DNA of 64,000 nt from Aselliscus stoliczkanus (GCA_033961575.1 CM066736.1:77958852-78022851); one strand, 5' to 3'; numbered from the stretch's first letter, positions 1-14,037 are shown. Numbers and translations: made by a program. Notes: a model not told the origin generated them from the letters alone.

Positions 1-2319
1 TTTGCAGATTATTACCAGAAGAGTAATCAATGACGGGGTTCTTAAATTCGTTCTATCTCTATTTCCTTACATATAACGTGGAGTGATTCTTTTATATTTA
101 TTTTACAAGGTCATGGTGAAACTCAAACAGAGCAATAATTTTGAAAGTGTTTCATAAATTATAAAAGGTTATGTAGGTATATATTTTTTGAAAAGTATTT
201 TCAAAATACCATTAGCATTATGTTGTGTTTTGAGAAGCGTCAATTGAATAATTATTCTTTAAGATTTATAAGATTAAATCAACTTTTATTGGTATATTTT
301 TGTATCTTCTCCCTTCAATTTTTGATTTATACCAATATCACAGCTATTTAGCCCCTTTTTATAAGAGTTGAGTCCCAGTTTACAAAGCACTAAGGATGGG
401 GGGCAGCAAATGTTTATCAACACCCAGATGTTTGACCTTTCAGTAATTTTCAGCAAAACAAAAACAAAGACAAAAGAAAAGTGGATGTATTACCTGTTAT
501 GTGTATAACACTATATACATAATTGTATACAAAGAAGGTGACAGACAAATATGACAATTCTTGTCCTAAAGGGAACATTTTACCTCAAGGAGGAGAGGTG
601 TTTTAAAATTCCAAGGGTGTATAAATTACACACATAGAGCCACACCCCAAATCTAGCTGACTGTTTTTGCAAATAAAGGTTTAGTGGAATATAGCCACAC
701 CCATTTGTTTATTTTAACACTAAAACACCAGATCACAATGGCTCAGCTGTTTAGCTGAGAGAAAGACAATATGGTGAACAAAGTTGAGAATATTTGCAAT
801 CTTGCCCTTTATGGAAGCTCGTTTGCTGACACTTGCTTTATCCTTTTTATTTTAAATCAATAATTGGTCTATGGTGTATTTGTTAGAGGTTAAAAATATC
901 ACGTACTATTTTTTCTTTATGTTTAATGTTTTAAAATATCTCAACTAACATTAAATATATATGTGGTCAATATATAAATAATACATTGAGTGTTGTATTA
1001 TTTGAACCAGATTAATATGAATTGACAACTATCACAACTTCCAAGGAAACAGGGCATAAGTGTATGGTTGCTCTTTGCAAGGAAAACTAAGCTCAAATTG
1101 GTTTTTAAAACAAGAAGAACTCTTATCTCATATAACAAGAGGTCCAAAAAGGTTGGGTTCCTGCATTGGTTGAGTCAGGAGCTCAAAGGAGTCATTAAAG
1201 ATAGCTTACTATTGCTTTTTTTTTTTTTTTTTTTTGTCTTCTCTGTGCAGAATGCTATGGAGTCATGTTGGCTCCTCTCTTGGTCTCAAGATGGTTGCCT
1301 GCAGCAATTCAGGCAAAATGTCGCCTTGTCCATATCTAGTGGGAGACAAAGTGACATAGGGAATGAGAGCCATTCCTTCAGTATAATTGAGCCATCTTAG
1401 ATCCCCTGTCCATCCCAGATCAGCCATTGTCACCAGGACAATGAAGTGTGCAATAGGCTTAAATTAATCAGCACACACCCATTGGAGTGAGTAGGGTCAG
1501 CTTCTATTGGATTACATCAAGGACAGGGGGGATACTTGAATACAATTCTGTTTAAAAAGAAGAGGCACAGGTGATTAATAAGCAGCCAATAATGTATTCT
1601 ACATAGCTACATTTTAATTGGGTTAGGGAGGAATGGGGAAGGGTCACAACTTGGAATTCTTATGGACTGGGTGATAAATCCAACTGGAAATGAATGTAAA
1701 ATGGGAGATGGATGCTCTAAAAGCAAAATTTTATTTCTTTATCTGCAGAGTGCCAGACTTAGACCTTAACATTGATTAAAGTAATTAGAAAATTTGGAAG
1801 AGTATCGCTATTTGTAATAAAAATTAATAAGACATTTGCGTTTTAAGTCTTTTGGATGCCTTTCTAAAAATAAGTAAAATTACAGTTTAAAAGGTCAGGG
1901 GTAGCTGACAACACACCAGAATATTTTTTTACTGCATTTTTATCATAGAAAGAAAAACAATTACATAAAACAATTTTATAATAGTAAGACAAAACCTTTG
2001 ACTTTAGCTGAAAGAAAGGCACTAACTTACTCTGGCACTTGATAAAAATATGAAGTCTTTTTAAAAATATATGCAATGTATTCCATGCATCATTTACCTA
2101 ATTATACATATAGACACAGTATAAAAAGGGCATAGCTGAAGCTACCCTAGGGATATGGTTTATTGTCACATGTGTATGAGGTTCTGTGTTGTGTATGGCC
2201 CATTAATCTATCCAGAGCTGATATACTCAGCCTTGTAATCACTGATACAGCATATCCACTGTCAACTATTTTTATTAGATTAGTTGAATTTGTTGAATTA
2301 GTTGAATTTCACTATAATC
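1..2319. other. Intron, no gene seen
   Basis: AT-rich, with a T17 run near 1217-1236. The stretch 1190-1560 has the look of an old diverged repeat but I cannot name it. No splice-flanked coding exon was seen. Confidence 0.5.
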
Positions 2320-2830
2320 ACTGCATCTACTCCTCAATCTACTCATTCTTTCAGAACACATGTATCAAATTCCCATCATGTAGTTTACCAGGTTTTGTAG
2401 ATACAGAGATGGAAAAAAAAATCCTGGTCTTCATTCAGCAAGTTTATCATGTAGAGAAGAGACATACAGATAAGTCAATGCCATATAATGTGACAATTCT
2501 TATAACAGGGCCACATAGAAAGAGTTAGGATGGTATAGAGGAAGACATGGCTGAATCATCCAGATTCAGCAAAAGCTTCATTGAGGACAGGATATTTGAA
2601 CTGCCTCTTGAAGAATCAGAAAGAATTTACCTGATGCCAAGAAAGTGAGGAATGGAAGGGATGGTGTTTCAGGCAGACGGGGTGGGAGTTACAAGTAATT
2701 TGGTAGAGTTGAAGAAAAAGATGTGAGGATGGAAGTGCCGGAAATGAGGATGGCCAGGAAACAGGAAATCTGAAGAGGAGAGGTAACAAGCAGTTGCAGA
2801 TGTTGGAAGACCAGGAAAGGAAGGCAATCT
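2320..2830 (+). mobile_element. L2 remnant
   Basis: The blocks CTACTCATTCTTTCAGAACA, GTAGATACAGAGATGG, GAAGAGACATACAGA and GGACAGGATATTTGAAC occur in L2 order (the '...increase/aggregate, then body weight' style of L2 3' ends). Very diverged; boundaries are approximate. Confidence 0.5.
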
Positions 2831-2959
2831 GAATTTGTCCAAAATTCAGATGATTTGCATATTTCCAGAGGGAGTCTCTTCTGCTGCAAAACTGTTAGAG
2901 CAGTTAGTTATCACCTCTTCTTAACAAGGAATATCAGTTAAGATTATTTGTCTATGAGT

Positions 2960-2962
<3 letters not shown>

Positions 2963-2999
<37 letters not shown>
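2963..2999. repeat. (TA)n microsatellite
   Basis: Pure TA repeat of about 18 units. Confidence 0.97.
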
Positions 3000-3001
<2 letters not shown>

Positions 3002-3784
3002 TTAAGTAAAGATTTATTTTTTTCTCACATCACAAGATATCTGATATAGACAGTTCAGGGCAGATGTGGTAACTCAAGGATGCCATTACGATTCATTCTC
3101 CTTGAATATTTCTACTCTGGTAAGCTTACTGTTCTGTGTTTCTCATGATCACAAGACGACTTGAAGGTCCAAGCACTGCATCCAAGTTCCAGGTTAAAAA
3201 ATAGAAAAAAGAAAAAGGCACATGTTAGTTAGGTTTGCCTATTTTGAGGGAGCTCTCAGAGAATCCTGAAACTGTGACTCCCATTTTCATCTCGTTACTC
3301 AGGACTATGACATCATCACCCCCATATGCAAGGGAAACTTGAAAATTTATATCATTAGCTGGACAGGATGCTCCTCTGAACCAAATTTAAGTTGTGTTAG
3401 TAAAGAAGGGAGATGGATAGTGGATAGATGACTAGTAATTTGCTACGTAAGGAATTGAGGCAAATAGTTCTGTAATAGTAATCCATTCCATACCCCCTTC
3501 CTTTCCTACTTACCCATTATCACCCTTGGCCTCAGGTAAATTCAAAAGTGCCCAGTACTAGAATATGGGCCTTAATTACTTTCTCCTGACCCTCACTGAG
3601 TTACACTGTCCTTATATAAAATCTGGGAGTAATGATATATTACAAACTTCTCTTAATAGTTTGTTGGAAGAATTAAATTAAATCATTTTATTTATCAAGA
3701 AGCCTATATCCATGTATAACTTCAGGGATGGCCTTGTTTATTTTGACTAAATTTCATCTCAACTTCCGATTCTGCTCTAGTGTG

Positions 3785-3920
3785 AATAATAGCAACCTGC
3801 AGGGCTTGTTAAAATACAGATTTCTAGGTTCTAGGCCCAGAGTTTCTGATCTACTAGACCTGGAGTGGGACTTGAGAATTTGCAGTTTTCACAAGTTCCC
3901 AGGTCATGCTATCTATACTG
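3785..3920. mobile_element. MER5A-type hAT remnant
   Basis: CAGGGCTTGTTAAAATACAG, CCCAGAGTTTCTGATCTACT, GAATTTGCAGTTTTCACAAG and TTCCCAGGTCATGCT are the consecutive MER5A blocks. Confidence 0.7.
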
Positions 3921-4202
3921 AGTGAACACATTTAACACACAAGGGGATGAGATGCAATAGAACTCTTTGAAGAAATAGCTCTGGATGCTTTATAAGTGTA
4001 GTCAATTGAACATATGCCTTGCTCATAAAAAGTTTTTTCTTCTTCATTTCTTTATTTAACAAAGTTAACATTTACGAAGGCCTCACTATAGGAATGGCAG
4101 TGTGCAAGCTCTAAATGCCATATATTTCTAAATCATATTGCAATCTCACTGGTAGGTTCTATTATTATGGCTGCTTTACAAATGAGCACATTTATTTTGT
4201 TT

Positions 4203-4306
4203 TACTTTTTTTTGAGGGCAGTGTCACTGGCCCTCATATGTGGGACCGAACCGGGGCCGCTGGCTTCCCAAGCCAGTGCTTAACCACCGCGCCACTCGGC
4301 CGGCCC
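4203..4306 (-). mobile_element. GGCCGGCC SINE, family A short form
   Basis: Read on the minus strand: GGGCCGGCCGAGTGGCGCGG, then an anticodon-like hairpin CTGGC-TTGGGAA-GCCAG, a B box GGTTCGGTCC, GAGGGCCAGTGACACTGCCC and a poly(A). AGCACATTTA flanks it at 4186-4195 and 4307-4316. It is head-only, about 95 bases plus tail. Confidence 0.85.
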
Positions 4307-4689
4307 AGCACATTTAGAAACTGAATTAAATTATGTAAGTTTACGTTACTAATAACTGGCTGAACTGGGATTCAAAAGTTTTCAGTTTCCAAGTTCTTAA
4401 CCAATAAATAATACCTCTACATGCCAGTAAGTTGAATGTCAAAGAAGCAATGTCGCCTCTGGGAAAAAACAATGATTTTTTTTTTTAAAAAGCATTTATG
4501 ATAAGGATAACCTCCTACATAACCACATTTTATTCTCCCTTTCAAAGAGATTTTCCATTTCTAATTGGCCAGGCCCGTGCTCTGCCTTGGGCCATCTTTC
4601 GCTGTCCACTTTGCCTTTCCCACTTCATCTGGTCAGTATCCATGTCATTTCTCTTGTTTAATACAGATAAATATGGGATTTTTTTCCTT

Positions 4690-5045
4690 TCAGATTAGAC
4701 TAGACATAGGGAAATACTGGCCTTTAGGCCAAATACAGCTTGCTGTGCTTCTTATAGCCTCAAGCTAAGAGTGGCTTTAGAGTTTGAAATGGTTGGGAGG
4801 AAAAAAATTAACATAATATTTCATGACATGTGAAAATTATATAAAATTAAAATTTCAGTATCCATCAATTAAGTTTTATTGGAAGCTAGCCATTTACTCA
4901 TTTACTTATGTATCATCTATCATCACTTTGCACTACAACAGCAGAGTTGACTATTTGCAATGGAGAACATATGGCCCAAAAGCCTAAAATATTTACTATC
5001 TAGTCCTTTACAGAAAACTTTGCTAGACCCATTTATTGACAACTA
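4690..5045. mobile_element. Old hAT-Charlie element
   Basis: GGCCTTTAGGCCAAATACAG, TTTTATTGGAAGC, CATATGGCCCAAAAGCC, TAAAATATTTACTATCTAG and CCTTTACAGAAAACTTTG in order match the common placental hAT-Charlie non-autonomous element. It is the same family as 26894-27111 and 45590-45890. Confidence 0.65.
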
Positions 5046-8000
5046 CTTTTTTCATATACTGTGCTAGGAATACAAAGAGGTATAAGACATTGCCCTCTAG
5101 AAACCTAAGTCTTTCCTATCAACATAGATCCTCACTGATTATGAAATTAATAAGGGGACTTAATTTTAAATTGTAACTCTGCTTACCTTTTGCTGATCCT
5201 TCCTTTTTTCAATTCTTAACCCCATGTATTAAGAGAGAGATTGATAGATGAGTTATCCAGACAAGAAAATACCTGCTGTCCAGGAATTGGAAAAACTACA
5301 TGTTACAAGGGACATACAAGCCATTTGTTGCACTTTCTGTGATTCAGGGACTTCCTGCGTAACATGATTTAGTTCTCATGTCAATGTTAGGAAAAAAAGG
5401 TATCCTCACTCACACATAGCAAATTAGAAAACTGAGGCTTAGATGTGCCCAACATTACAGCTAAAACGAAATGGGATTAAACATCGAACCCAGGCAGTTT
5501 ACCTGTAGAGTCTGCATTCTTAACCAGCTGGAAGAGGGGAAGATTTAAGACAGCCCATGAGAGCTATTTTTAAATGTTTGAGGGCATATTATGAGGAAAA
5601 GTGAGTGGTTGTATTTTGAATAAATCCAAAGGGTGAAAGCTGTAGGATGGCAGCATTTAATTTAATATAAGGAAGAACACTCAATAGACCTACACATTAA
5701 AAGCCACAGGTTATCTTCTGAGGCGGGTAGCTAGCACCTCCTGTTAATATAGGTGTTCAAGCTAAGAGTAGACAACCCACTTGGGGTTTGGAAATTGGAC
5801 AATGTAACTTTAAAAACTTCTTTTTTGAGCCACAGAAGAAAGCTTTTTAGCTATTTAGAGAATCAGTGTAAATCACCGCAAAGCAGAGAAGGACTCATCA
5901 AGAAAAGGAAACTTAGCAACAATTTGTAATAGACAGCAACTGCCCCCTTCAAAGCTGACTTTCAAATGTATTGTTGTGTGATGACAACTGCTTGCCCTCT
6001 GTCTTTATTAGAAAATTTGGAAAAGTAGCTGAAAAGGCTTAGGTTTCTGTGGGAAAGACTATAGTGCTATAAAAACCTAGAACAACTCTTTGAGTGCCTG
6101 CAGTTACCACCATCCAAGTGACCGCGAGGCCTCAGAAATCTTGTGGTCTTCAATGAAGACCTATTCCATTCATTTTATAATGTAGTGGCCTATAAGTAAG
6201 ACGCACAGGTAAAGAGACCTTTTATAAGGTGATGGATTTGGAAATAATAAGGAATTGAAACTTTTCTGTGTGTATGTGTCACTTGAACTATGTATATGCT
6301 TTTCTCTATTCTGAAGTCTGTGGAACTAGAATTCGTCTTTTACTCATAAGTGCCAAGTAGCAAGAGATACTTTTTCTCCCTTATACTTAGGTTTATTTTT
6401 AGTGTTTGTCTGAACTACTACATACTAAGAAGCTAAGTGCCTTAGAAATATAAATTCTTCCTTGGTTCTTTGGGGATTTTATTTTCTCTCTTAATACACA
6501 TTCCCTCCTACATTCTTCCTTTAGTGTCTCGCCTACATTTTCTCACAAAGCCAAAAGCTTTTTCAGCTTCCTTCAATTTATTGAGTACAACAGGGAAAAA
6601 AAATTAACAGTAGAAGTTATATAGTATTGGGTTGATTTTGAAAGTTTTCTTTAGGTTATTTAACATGACTTCAAGAAGGCCTTCTACACCATCAAAGAAT
6701 TGCTATTTTAAAGTAATTAATACATTGAAGAAAAGTCATTCAGAATTATGTTAACTTTTATTTTTCTCTGTCTACAAATAAATCTATTTTTGACATTTGA
6801 AAAATCTCAGTAGTTATTCTTAAGTGAAGATCTCATTTGCCTGAGATTGAAATTGAGGTAAACAGAATCTATTTTATCTTGTCTTCTATAAGCTTCTGGT
6901 TCTATAGTTCTTATTTCTCCATGGTACTTTTTATCTTAACAACATAAAACCTAATCTCAATTTTTATTTTCATAACACAAATGGATTCGTGAATGTTATA
7001 GAAATTTTAAAGCAGATTTTTAATGCATCTCCCTTCTTTTTTATCCTTATCTCTCTGTCTCCTTTATGAGAAACATGACATGTCTAACTTGATTGCTTAC
7101 TGTTTGCTAAGCATATCTCAAACTCTCCTACCTGTGTGCTTTTGTTGATTTTCTTTCTCCTTTTAAAGTTACCGAAGGACAGTTTTTCACTATGTGTTTC
7201 ATTGTATGTCAACAATGGCAAACATTGGGTATAAACATTAGATTTCTCAAAACAGTGCTATCTTTGTATCTATCATGAAGGCACAATGCCTTCAATTCAA
7301 AATTAGTCCCTTTTCCAGTTCATAGACCCTTACTAGAGTCAGATATTCTGATGGTTAACCCCTAAAAGTAAAGCTTCTTTCTATCCTAAGAAAATTAAAA
7401 TTTAGTAACTTGCAAGATCCATATGTCTTAGATATGCAATAAATGCTGAAAATGGTTTACTCTATGGCAGGGTCAATACATTCCTCAAGAACCTGGCCGG
7501 TCTCCACTCTATGTCCCCAAAGAAGCTTACCTCCTATGGCTAAGATATCATCATTGGTAGTAATTGTTATTTTGCTAACTAGCATCATTTTCATAAAGCA
7601 TTTATTTAAAAACAAATGTGCAAATATGGAAAGGAATATTTTGGGGGAAATTAGATGTTTTTCTATCAGAATATCTGACATATAAGAAGCACTCAATAAA
7701 AATTTATTGAATGATTGAAAGACAGATGAAACCTTTGAACATCTGAAGAGAATTGGTCTTCCGGGTAGGCAGAAAAGCGAAAGGAGTAGAGGGAGTGCCC
7801 AGATGGGATGGAGAAAACTCTTAAAGAAGAACTAGTAAGATTTGTCTTTAACTACTTTATTAAATTATGCCTAGTGCTGGCCAGAGCAAAAGGGAAGAAG
7901 ACATATTTCTTACTGGTACGTCTGAATCTGATTGAATTTAATTTTTCAACATAATATAAAATGTATTCTTCTATAGTCATCTAGTTTTTCTAGACTCTCA

Positions 8001-8446
8001 AGAAAAAAAATAAATAAAAGCTATTTTCTGAGATGACAGTTTCCTCTGTGTTCCTTAAAGAACAAAGATAAAGTGAATTCCTCCTGCAAGGAGTCTCAGA
8101 TTCTTGAAGCTTTTGTAATTGATGGAGATTTTCAAAGAGAGATTTTTTCTGTGAATTTCCCCATAATATATGTATTTCTCGCATAACGGATTGGAAGACA
8201 AAAGAAGTGGGTGATGGTCTCTCAGTTTTAGGTGAGGAGATGAGCCATCCATTTGGTACTAGGAAGCCGAGATTAGCAGGGGTCTCCAATGTAGCATCCC
8301 CAGCCCGTCATCTAGACTTCCCTATCCCCGGCCTGAAGGCAGGCCTATTGTGTTCACTTTGAATATGGAACAGAGGATGAGGCAGCAAAGGTGACGAAAT
8401 CCCAATTCTTTTTTGATAGTCTACCTAAGTAATCTAAAATAATCGT
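5046..8446. other. Intron, no gene seen
   Basis: AT-rich single-copy-looking DNA with faint L2-like text near 7670-7730 (AAGCACTCAATAAAAATTTA). The two opposite open frames at 7443-7696 overlap each other and look like chance. Confidence 0.5.
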
Positions 8447-8748
8447 ACATGTTTTGTTAGAGAGACCAGTTCATGGATGGAGTAGAGGCTTGATCACTGC
8501 ACTGTATACCTGAAATTGATGTTGTATAATATTGTATGCCAACTGTAATTGAATATATAGATAGTCACGGTATGTGGATTATACGGTGGAAGGGACTCAA
8601 AGGAATTGTAATAGATAGTATGATATGGGGAGGAAGAAAGGGGGGGAGAATTGGGGGAGGGAGGTTGTCACTTTGAGGGGTAAAAAGTATAAGTATTGCA
8701 CTTTGTTGTACACCTGAAGCTAATTAAAAAGTATATAAATAAATAAAT
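8447..8748 (+). mobile_element. 5'-truncated L1 3' end
   Basis: The sequence is co-linear with the reverse complement of 54145-54420, with shared blocks CATGGATGGAG, TTGATCACTGCACTGTA, TGTCACTTTGAGGGGTAAAA and TTGTACACCTGAA. TAAAATAATCGT flanks it on both sides (about 8435 and 8749), so it is one retrotransposition event. Confidence 0.75.
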
Positions 8749-8963
8749 TTAAAATAATCGTTATTCATGATTCAAAATTATAGTAAGGCATTATGGATAA
8801 TCCAATTTGTACTAAATCAGAACAAAGAAGAGAAGATACCCTGCACTTATTCTTTTTTTTTTTTTTTTTTTTTTTTGCAAGTGAAGAATAAAGTTTTCTT
8901 TCCGTTTTTGATGTCCAGGCTTTAAATAGAGAGACTTTCAACCAAAGCATATATATATATATA

Positions 8964-9040
8964 TTTGTCGGAAAAGTCATGAAGCATTTTTGCAATGGAA
9001 AACATAGAAAAAATACATCATGACTTTCCGGACAACCCAA
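8964..9040. mobile_element. Second copy of the palindromic mariner MITE, left end replaced
   Basis: It has TTGTCGGAAAAGTCATGA on the left and TCATGACTTTCCGGACAACC on the right, followed by CAA and TA. The outer TTGGG of the left end is missing and a TA repeat occupies its place. Confidence 0.8.
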
Positions 9041-11924
9041 TATATTCTCCATTTATACTCGTATACTAAGACTTGCTCCAATCTTTCCTAAAGATTAAAT
9101 GTAAAAAAATAAAAATAAGTTTTTTCTGGAAATGTTGACATTACTTTTTAAATTATGACATTTATTAATTATTGCAACTCTGTAAGTTAATCAGAGCTTA
9201 AAAAGTAGTGCATTGTAATCTCAGTGCTGCCACTAAGATGTTGGGTGGCCTTGAATAAATCAGAAAATTGCTCTCTGTCTTAATTCCTCCATATAGAAAA
9301 CAACCAATACAATAACTTGTTGACTCCACTGAGAAATAGCTGGGAAAATTAATTGCAAGCATTATAACATTTATAAAATGCTATAATACTCTTCAAAAAA
9401 ACACTTTCTGTTGATTTCTGATAGCAACATGCATGCCAATAAAATTGCTTTTCATATACAGAAGCCTAGAAACTAAAATAAAAATCTTCATAATACTAGT
9501 ACTCCCAAAAACTCATGCTAGACTTCACAAACAGACTCCAAGGGATCCATGAAGACCTTGACTCTTTAGGCAAATTTTAGGTGTATTGGCCTTGCAAAAG
9601 TTCAAAGCTTTCATCATACTCTCAAAGGGTAATTTAAAGTCCCAAAGTTAAGAACCACTTCAGCACACAGAAATAACCTCTGTTATTATTTTGGTATATG
9701 CACTTCCTCCATCCTCTTCAGTGTACACACAAACACACAAATATTTATTTTAAAATATGCATTATGCCAAATATTTGTATTTCCTATATAATTTTATTTT
9801 AGAAACATGATGTTAATGGCTGCATTATATTCAACTACATCGATATCCCATGACTATTTTCATTGGCTCAGTTTTGTTGAATGTTTAGAATATTTACATT
9901 TTGCTATTATAAATAAATCATATATATTTAATATGAAATATATATATATATATTTCTGTATGTATTTTCTTAATTCTTTAGCATGATTGCCTAAAAGTTG
10001 CTTCTTTGATAATCTTATAATAATTATGGTTATTTATTGGCTTTTCTAGATTATTCCAGCAGAATACAGATTGCTCATTCTGAAGAACACCTATTAAAAA
10101 CTTGTTTTCTATACAATACCACTTAAATTAGCACAGCTATTCAGTTTATATATCTTCTAGTGAAAAAATATGAATTTGATGATTACAGAAATGAACTCAG
10201 TAATTTTTCCAAGTGATACAATTTTCAGTTTGTGAGAATTGCCTTGAGGATTTTCCAATCATGAAAATCTAACATTGGAAGGAAACCAAAATGATCTGAC
10301 TCCTTAGCTTTAGGTCTAAACTATCTGCAGGTATATAATTCTTTAAATAAGGTTCATTAAAAGAGTCCTTTGTCACTTCTAGAATTATAAGAGAAATACT
10401 GAAATAAAGGTATAATGCTTGTCTATCTCTTCCATGAAATGAAACAGAATTAGACCATGGGATGGCAACATATCTTCTATCAGTCATATTCTCTTGCCAT
10501 AAGGAAAACGTTTCTTTTGATGCGTTTCCTGCTTGAATATATTTGTCGGTAGTTGCCTCAGAGAGCACCCTCCATTCATTTTGTGTTTGCCTTTTAGTTT
10601 CTCCTACCAGGACTACCTTGGCAGTCTTTTTTGACCTTTTCAGGACTTGTGGATGGTCCATTCCTTAGTAATTTTTCACTGGCAACCAGCATATTTCATT
10701 TATGAAGTGACCTTTCCAATTCTTGTTTTTTAATGATGTGTTCCCAATAGTTGCTGTTTTCTTTATAAAGTAAGATACAGTCCAAGATTTTCAATTTCCA
10801 TACCAAAGTTAAAACAGATTCCTGGCTCTCTTAAAAACACTGAGCTGTAATTGCAAGCAATTTGTTTACAATCTGTTGATTCCTTTGGAAGTTATTTAAA
10901 AGGATGTTTCTCTTCTGTTTTTCCATTTTGTAATTATAGCTGCCTATAGGCCATTATGCTAAGTAGGTCCTGCCATCACCCCAAATTCATCATAGGCAAG
11001 GCTCATAGGGAACGACTCATTACCCTCTTCGACACCTGTTCTCTCAGTTGAACCTCCCAGGCTAGAAAACTTAGTCTCTCTTTTGTCCTCTATATTTTTG
11101 GTGGTCCTCTGACCCAGATTTTCAGAATGTTTAAAATCCTGTCCAGCTTTTCCATGTATCCTAGAAAGTCTCAGAAATGTCAGAAGTGTGATGTTCTTTC
11201 CAATTTCCACTTCCTTCATTTACATGTGGCACAGAATCTTTGGAAAGATCATGGATGAGCCCAATTTTGGGTCCAGAATAGAATTGTAACTAACTCCATA
11301 TACTGTCTGTCACCAAACCTGCCTCTCTAAAAATGTCTTCCTATTTCCATTCTCAATGCCATCCCTCCTCTTCACAAAACAGGAGTATGTCATAGCCTTT
11401 CACCACTGGTACATTCATCTTCCAACCCTTCCTTCATAACACCTTCCAGCTAATCATTTGAAAGAACCACTTACATCATAGTTTTCCCTCCTCAGAAATA
11501 ATAACTGCTGATGGCTTTCTATGATGGTTTTAAACCATGGCCCCATGAGCCTAGTGTTCTGCTTTCAGTTCTTCAGGAAGCACATCATGTGAGAGAGACA
11601 CTGAGGGGAAAGTTACGCCACTGGGCTCTGGCCCGGCTTCAATCAATACGGCCATGTTTTTATCAGGATTATATACTGGCACTTGTGACTAATGCACACA
11701 CTGTGAAATATATATTTTTATTTATATGCTATTAATATAATATAAATAACATATAAGTAAATTTATATTAACATATATTACTGTTTCCTATTTTAAGCTA
11801 ATTATGATGAAAGGACGATACATATTACTATTGCCACCAGACAGTATACAACATACACCTATCGTGTGTCTCATCAATAAATATCAGATATATATATGTG
11901 TAGTTTATTAAACACTTATTGGGT
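9041..11924. other. Intron, no gene seen; weak L1 remnant
   Basis: About 9660-10000 has an old L1-like phrase (GATGTTAATGGCTGCATTAT, TTGCTATTATAAATAAATCA). The minus-strand frame at 10269-10661 (130 codons) is the longest in this part; no domain was recognised and no coding flanks were seen. Confidence 0.45.
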
Positions 11925-12070
11925 GAACACACTAATATTATTTCTTTTGCCCAACCCTGCAACGAAGATGTATTATCCCATCTACTGGTGTGGAAACAGA
12001 TTGAGGGAAGTTAAGTGAATTGACTTCATGCCTTTCCTGAGATGGGTTACATGGAGACAGGAGGAGGATA
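11925..12070. mobile_element. MIR remnant
   Basis: CAACGAAGATGTATTATCCC, GTGTGGAAACAGATTGAGG and AAGTTAAGTGAATTGAC match the MIR 3' half. Confidence 0.5.
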
Positions 12071-12669
12071 GGAAATGTCCCATGTTTCTTTCGAATTTTT
12101 AGACAATAGAACCTTTCTTAGTCACCAAACTCCTCATGCTCTCATATCTTCTCCCCCTGTAGATCCAAGGATGTCAATATATTTTTCTCACGTTAGTAGC
12201 TGGAGAGACTATCTTTAGTATTTGAAATGTATCCCCACACAAGCTCAGCTGTGCAATGGAACTCAGTTTCCTAACTTCTCACTTCTCATAGGCTTTATGC
12301 CTTTTAGGGTTTGGGTGCTGATCACTGTGAAGAAACAGAAGTTAACAGATGAAGAATTTCCAATTATAGAATCTTATAAATTCCTTCAGTCCTGACAACC
12401 CCTCTTTCATAGACTCTGGCTTGAGTCAGTTAAGCCCAGCACAGATATTGTAATTGGTGTTCACCAAGGCTCCATACTTCTCCTTCACTTTAGTAAGGAT
12501 GTTGTGTCCCTTCCCCTGCAGTGGCAGCTCTTCCCAAATTGAAGGTGCAATCCAGACAGAATCTTCAACATCTCCTTATGTAGCATAGGCAGTTAACATC
12601 TCTGAAAGCTTCCACCAAGAAAACAAACCCACTTTACCACTTGCCTACCTAGAATTTCCACCTTTAATT

Positions 12670-13100
12670 AATTCAACAAATACTTTTTGAATAATTACTG
12701 CAATCAAGGGTAACACTAAAAATTCCCATGCAAACTTGAAAAGACATAGCCCCTACTTTCAATGAGCTCAGAGTTATCTGGGGAAAACTAATAAATATAG
12801 AGTAAGTATAATATAGTTACTATACTAGTAGTTTCCTGTGAAAACATGGAAATACGAACTTAAATATTTCAAGGGAAGAAACAAAAGCTTCATGGAAGGG
12901 ATAGCATTTGACATTTGAAGGACGGTGAGACTTGAGGTAGCAACTGAACTTGGAATAGACAGGTATGAATAGATAAATGCGTAGAGGGAAACCTGGACAC
13001 GTGCAAACACGGAAGCCTGGGATAGCATAGAATATTTGGAGACCTTAAGTCATTCAGTATTGGCCATAAGTCATTCAGCTTTGCTGAGACTTAATATTTG
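12670..13100 (+). mobile_element. L2 remnant
   Basis: CATAGCCCCTACTTTCAATG, AGCTCAGAGTTATC, CTTCATGGAAGGGATAGCAT and TTTGAAGGACGGTGAGAC follow the L2 3' region order. Confidence 0.5.
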
Positions 13101-13304
13101 AAGTAGGGAGTTAAAGAAGATGGCATCTTACAGGTAACAGGGGCAGGGGAGCAGGGGCAGGTGACATGATCGTGTTTGCTGGTTATGGAAGAATCACTCA
13201 CCTAGTCTTATTACAATCATGTGATGGCAGGCAGTGTGAGTGATTGAACAATATCAGAAGTTTTTCGTGGTACATCAAACTGAAAACAACAAAGGAACAA
13301 GACA

Positions 13305-13734
13305 GGCCTGGCCGAGTAGCACGTTGGTTAAGAGCTGGCTTGGGATGCCAGCGGCACCAGTTCAGATCCCATATGAGGGCCAGTGACACTGCCCTCTACA
13401 GCTAACAACAGCTCCACCTGGAGCTGGGCTGCATGAGTCCCGGTGACAGTGTAGGCTGCAGCCCCTGCTGCAGTGGGCTGCCATAGGCTACAGTGAGTGG
13501 CCGGCAGTCAGCATGAGCTGCCAATAGCCCCGGTGAGCAACCATCCAGAGGCCAGCGACCAATCTGCCTCACCTGAGAAGAGCACAATAATGATACCAAC
13601 ATGGGCCAGTGATGCAATGTCCTCCACAACTAGACTGAAAAACAAAAGGACAGCAACTTATCTTTTCCCCTTCTCTGATTCCCTAACGCTGTTCTCCTCC
13701 CCCAGTGCCCCAATAAAATCTTTAAAAAATAAAA
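13305..13734 (+). mobile_element. GGCCGGCC SINE, family A long form
   Basis: A tRNA-like head is followed by a body of about 320 bases (CTCCACCTGGAGCTGGGCTG, CTGCTGCAGTGGGCTGCCAT, GATACCAACATGGGCCAGTG) and a CCCCAATAAAATCTTTAAAA tail. AACAAAGGAACAAGACA flanks both ends (13288-13304 and 13735-13751). Confidence 0.88.
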
Positions 13735-13735
13735 A

Positions 13736-13976
13736 ACAAAGGAACAAGACAAACGAAGAAACAAAAACTCATAGACACAGACAATAGTTTAGTGGTTACC
13801 AGAGAGTAAGGTGGGAGGGGGATGGTAGACAAGGGTAAAAGGGATCAAATACATAATAATGGAAAGAGAACTGACTCTGGGTGGTGAACACACAACGTGC
13901 TATATAGATGATGTATTACAGAATTATACACTTGAAACCTCTGTAACTTTACTAACAATTGTCACCCAATAAACTT

Positions 13977-13980
<4 letters not shown>
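13736..13980 (+). mobile_element. L1 3' UTR fragment
   Basis: AAACTCATAGACACAGACAA, TTTAGTGGTTACCAGAGAG, GGTGAACACACAACG and CACCCAATAAAC in order are the usual L1 3' UTR blocks. It ends at an AT microsatellite that probably grew from the tail. The SINE at 13305-13734 sits immediately upstream. Confidence 0.7.

Positions 13981-14035
<55 letters not shown>
13979..14035. repeat. (TA)n microsatellite at an L1 tail
   Basis: About 28 TA units directly after the L1 3' end CAATAAACTTTAAA, probably grown from the insertion tail. Confidence 0.95.

Positions 14036-14037
<2 letters not shown>

Noticed and set aside
10269..10661. 130-codon minus-strand open frame
   Set aside because: No recognised domain, no splice or promoter context, and old L1-like sequence nearby; length is within chance for a 64-kb window.
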